A DNA stretch of 24,889 nt, from positions 1 to 24,889 of the forward strand of contig JAIPMN010002506.1 in NCBI GenBank assembly GCA_020650975.1, in the 5' to 3' direction. The stretch comes from Apostichopus californicus (Eukaryota; Echinodermata; Holothuroidea; Aspidochirotida; Stichopodidae). Shown here piece by piece: positions 24,207 to 24,889 of this stretch; position 1 is the first letter of the stretch; the number at the start of each line of letters is the position of its first letter. The notes beneath the pieces are model-generated. The model was given only the letters and a program-made list of their open reading frames with translations, was not told where the DNA came from and searched no databases. The position numbers and the translations under genes were made by a program.

Positions 24207-24872
24207 ACTTCACCAAATTCGTGGGTTCGTTGGCGAAGCACCCGGTAGTTATTGGATTTTGAGATACATCTTGCTCTCTCGTAGCGACTTTAAAGCACAA
24301 AACCACATGCCCTGAAAAGAGAAACGTATTCCAACCCAGGAAGATATAATGGGTTCAGACAACTTCTCTTGTAGCTATGTTAAACTCAGAAATGCATTAG
24401 GGCCCATACGTGTTCCAATTTCATCGGAATGTATTTCGAAATCCCGGGATCCAGGGACAAAACACCTGGAACACTTAGCATTTTCTTAGCGTAATATTAC
24501 GGATATAAAGGAAATTTGGATGCAAGAGAGAATGTTGCCGTTTTTAGTAACAGACGAAATTTTTTATCTAAAAAGGCCTCCTGGTTCGTTGGAAATGACA
24601 CTTCCCAGGCATTGTAAGCTGCACTAAAGTTTTCTCAACATCCTTTATTTTGAGATCCCATGTCTTGATATGGTCATCAAATAGTTTAGTGAAATAGAAA
24701 GAAAAAAACAGTCTGGTAAGTTACTTTGAAATATCATAACATATCTTTTGTGAGTTTGACACCGGCATTGGCATTTTTCGACAAATCTGAAAATTGCGCT
24801 TGGAAAATAAGGAAAGATTGACTGGGCTCTCAGGCAGGTAACATACTGAAATGACCGAACTATATGTCAAAC
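24207..24872. other. Intergenic DNA, nothing recognised
   Basis: No coding signal and no repeat partner in the window. Confidence 0.45.
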
Positions 24873-24889
24873 CAGGGGCGTATCCAGGA
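24873..24889. mobile_element. Start of a second copy of the intron 10 element (cut by window end)
   Basis: The last 17 bases, CAGGGGCGTATCCAGGA, are identical to 9599-9615, the left terminus of the 407-bp element. The rest of the copy would lie beyond the window. Confidence 0.75.

Noticed and set aside
24040..24250. Longer inverted arms around the 74-bp palindrome (AAATTTGGTTC against AAATTCGTGGGTTC)
   Set aside because: Similarity is partial and spacing differs between sides, so it may be chance.

Overview
This window is eukaryotic nuclear DNA, AT-rich and intron-rich. It holds one identifiable gene: the part of a plus-strand YME1L1 orthologue (mitochondrial i-AAA protease) that runs from an internal exon to the stop codon. 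Fourteen coding exons (806-937 to 20470-20610) join in frame with GT-AG boundaries. They give 617 residues plus a stop, covering the end of the N-terminal region, one membrane segment, the complete AAA+ ATPase and the M41 zinc peptidase. The start codon, mitochondrial presequence and promoter lie upstream of the window. A 3' UTR of about 1.7 kb ends near an AATAAA signal at 22294. About 2.5 kb without a recognisable gene follows.

Most of the remaining DNA is repeats and transposon remains in introns. The intron before exon 1 holds fragments of two repeat families. Intron 3 holds a 1570-bp element with 28-bp perfect terminal inverted repeats and TA target duplications. Intron 10 holds about 13 copies of an 87-bp satellite, interrupted by a 407-bp element. 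Intron 11 (5.6 kb) holds a broken non-LTR retrotransposon, a decayed Ty3/gypsy element, an 814-bp TTAA-flanked element inside that gypsy element, and a pogo-like end. Intron 12 holds a diverged repeat family carrying AGGTCA direct repeats. A 33-bp minisatellite lies against the 5' splice site of exon 13. The DNA beyond the gene holds a ~400-bp tandem repeat with a perfect AGGTCA-A-AGGTCA element, a 74-bp perfect palindrome and, at the last base, the start of a second copy of the intron 10 element.

The organism is most likely a marine invertebrate. The YME1L protein is close to vertebrate YME1L1, and the repeat style (AGGTCA-rich dispersed repeats, CAGGGGCGTATCC termini, G/C homopolymers) fits an echinoderm or another deuterostome. 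That is an impression from the sequence and not a database result. I found no operon, CRISPR array, RNA gene or new enzymatic system. The unusual content is structural: nested mobile elements, precise insertion footprints, palindromes and repeats beside splice sites.
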